From assembly GCA_946626015.1 (NCBI GenBank), contig CAMOTT010000040.1, positions 1 to 12,873 on the forward strand: 12,873 nt of DNA. The letters are read 5' to 3'. A model generated the notes under the pieces. It searched no databases and was not told the origin of the DNA. It worked only from the letters and a program-made list of their open reading frames with translations. The position numbers and the translations under genes are program-made. This document shows positions 12,250-12,873 of the stretch, piece after piece (position 1 is the first letter of the stretch; each line of letters starts with the position of its first letter). Origin of the DNA: an uncultured Clostridia bacterium. Lineage in GTDB: Bacteria > Bacillota > Clostridia > Oscillospirales > Acutalibacteraceae.

Positions 12250-12873
12250 AGCTAAAATGCTGTACAATAAAAACGTTCGCGAACCCAAAGTAGATCAGCA
12301 GGGTGATGGCGTCCACCATTGTTGTTATCATGGGGCCGGCCATGAGCGCCGGGTCAAGCTTGAGAAGCTTGGCAAGTATGGGCAGGGAACATCCGATGCA
12401 TTTTGCCACGATCACCGCGCAAAGCATTGAAAGACAAACAACAAAGAACACGTTTGTGGAGGTATCGCCGCCGGAGACGTAGCGTATGATCATCATTCTT
12501 GCGAAGTTTATCACCGCAAGGGTGACGCCGCAGATGAGCGCCACACGGATCTCCTTGAAAAGCACCTTGAAATAGTCCTTGATTTTTATTTCGCCAAGGG
12601 CAAGACCTCTGATGACCAGGGTGGAGACCTGATTGCCGGCGTTTCCGCCTGTGTCCATAAGCATGGGTATGGAGGCTGTCAGCCCGGCAATTAGGGCGAG
12701 TTTATCCTGAAAGTTTTCGATTATTATTCCCGTGAATGTGGCTGAGATCATAAGTATCAGCAGCCAGACGATCCTGTTTTTTGCAAGCTTGAAAACACCG
12801 GTTTTCAGGTATTCGCTTTCAGACGGCAGCAGCAAAGCCATCTTTTCAAAGTCCTCGGTGTTTTCCTCTTCGA
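12248..12873 (-). CDS. mgtE: Magnesium transporter MgtE, C-terminal part (cut by right edge)
   Basis: The minus-strand frame is open to the window edge, so the N-terminal and CBS domains are outside; about 207 residues are visible, and the ATG at 12841 is internal (preceded in frame by EENTEDFEK, as in other MgtE proteins). The visible part is the transmembrane domain with five helices: RIVWLLILMISATFTG is the first, then the highly conserved IPMLMDTGGNAGNQ and STLVIRGLALGEI motifs, and near the end MAGPMITTMVDAITLLIYF with the pore-lining Asp. MgtE is a dimeric Mg2+ channel gated by intracellular Mg2+ through its cytosolic domains. The family is certain. It is convergent with the small unknown gene. 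Confidence 0.95.
   Translation of the reverse strand, partial: EEENTEDFEKMALLLPSESEYLKTGVFKLAKNRIVWLLILMISATFTGIIIENFQDKLALIAGLTASIPMLMDTGGNAGNQVSTLVIRGLALGEIKIKDYFKVLFKEIRVALICGVTLAVINFARMMIIRYVSGGDTSTNVFFVVCLSMLCAVIVAKCIGCSLPILAKLLKLDPALMAGPMITTMVDAITLLIYFGFANVFIVQHFS

Overview
The window reads as a chromosomal segment of a low-to-mid GC Firmicute of class Clostridia, probably gut-associated and close to Oscillospiraceae/Ruminococcaceae. This is inferred from strong GGAGG ribosome sites, sigma-A type promoters, intrinsic terminators, a BspA-like leucine-rich-repeat protein with a Cys-rich module, a PadR-DUF1700-DUF4097 operon, a DUF1292 protein, a COG4905 membrane protein and an MgtE transporter. 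No integrase, transposase, phage gene, CRISPR array, tRNA or rRNA was seen.

Layout. Positions 1-7456 are all on the plus strand: the 3' part of a surface LRR protein (1-1722); a DEDDh exonuclease with a C-terminal zinc ribbon (1827-2690); a probable operon of a lipoprotein, an acyltransferase-3 membrane enzyme and a TtcA-like tRNA-thiolating enzyme (2865-5454); then a three-gene operon of PadR repressor, DUF1700/HAAS membrane protein and DUF4097 protein (5616-7456), whose promoter is overlaid by a long inverted repeat that is a good candidate for the PadR operator. A minus-strand exported metallophosphoesterase (7520-8881) converges on that operon and shares a bidirectional terminator with it. 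Positions 9057-10249 are plus again: a DUF1292 protein, a structured RNA that I read as 6S RNA (about 9395-9566), and an unrecognised beta-propeller-like protein. Positions 10330-11692 are minus: an HD-domain protein followed by a COG4905 membrane protein. A small strongly promoted unknown protein (11866-12183, plus) converges on the C-terminal part of mgtE (12248 to the right edge, minus).

Most genes are housekeeping or envelope related and are linked by strand and spacing rather than by one pathway. The real multi-gene unit is PadR-DUF1700-DUF4097, an envelope-associated, probably self-repressed module. No clearly new multi-gene system was found. The more interesting items are the PadR operator, the 6S RNA sitting directly upstream of a start codon with no separate terminator, three genes using a GGTGAT ribosome site (two of them with TTG or GTG starts), the exonuclease-zinc ribbon fusion, the extra C-terminal tail of the LRR protein, and two small unrecognised proteins.
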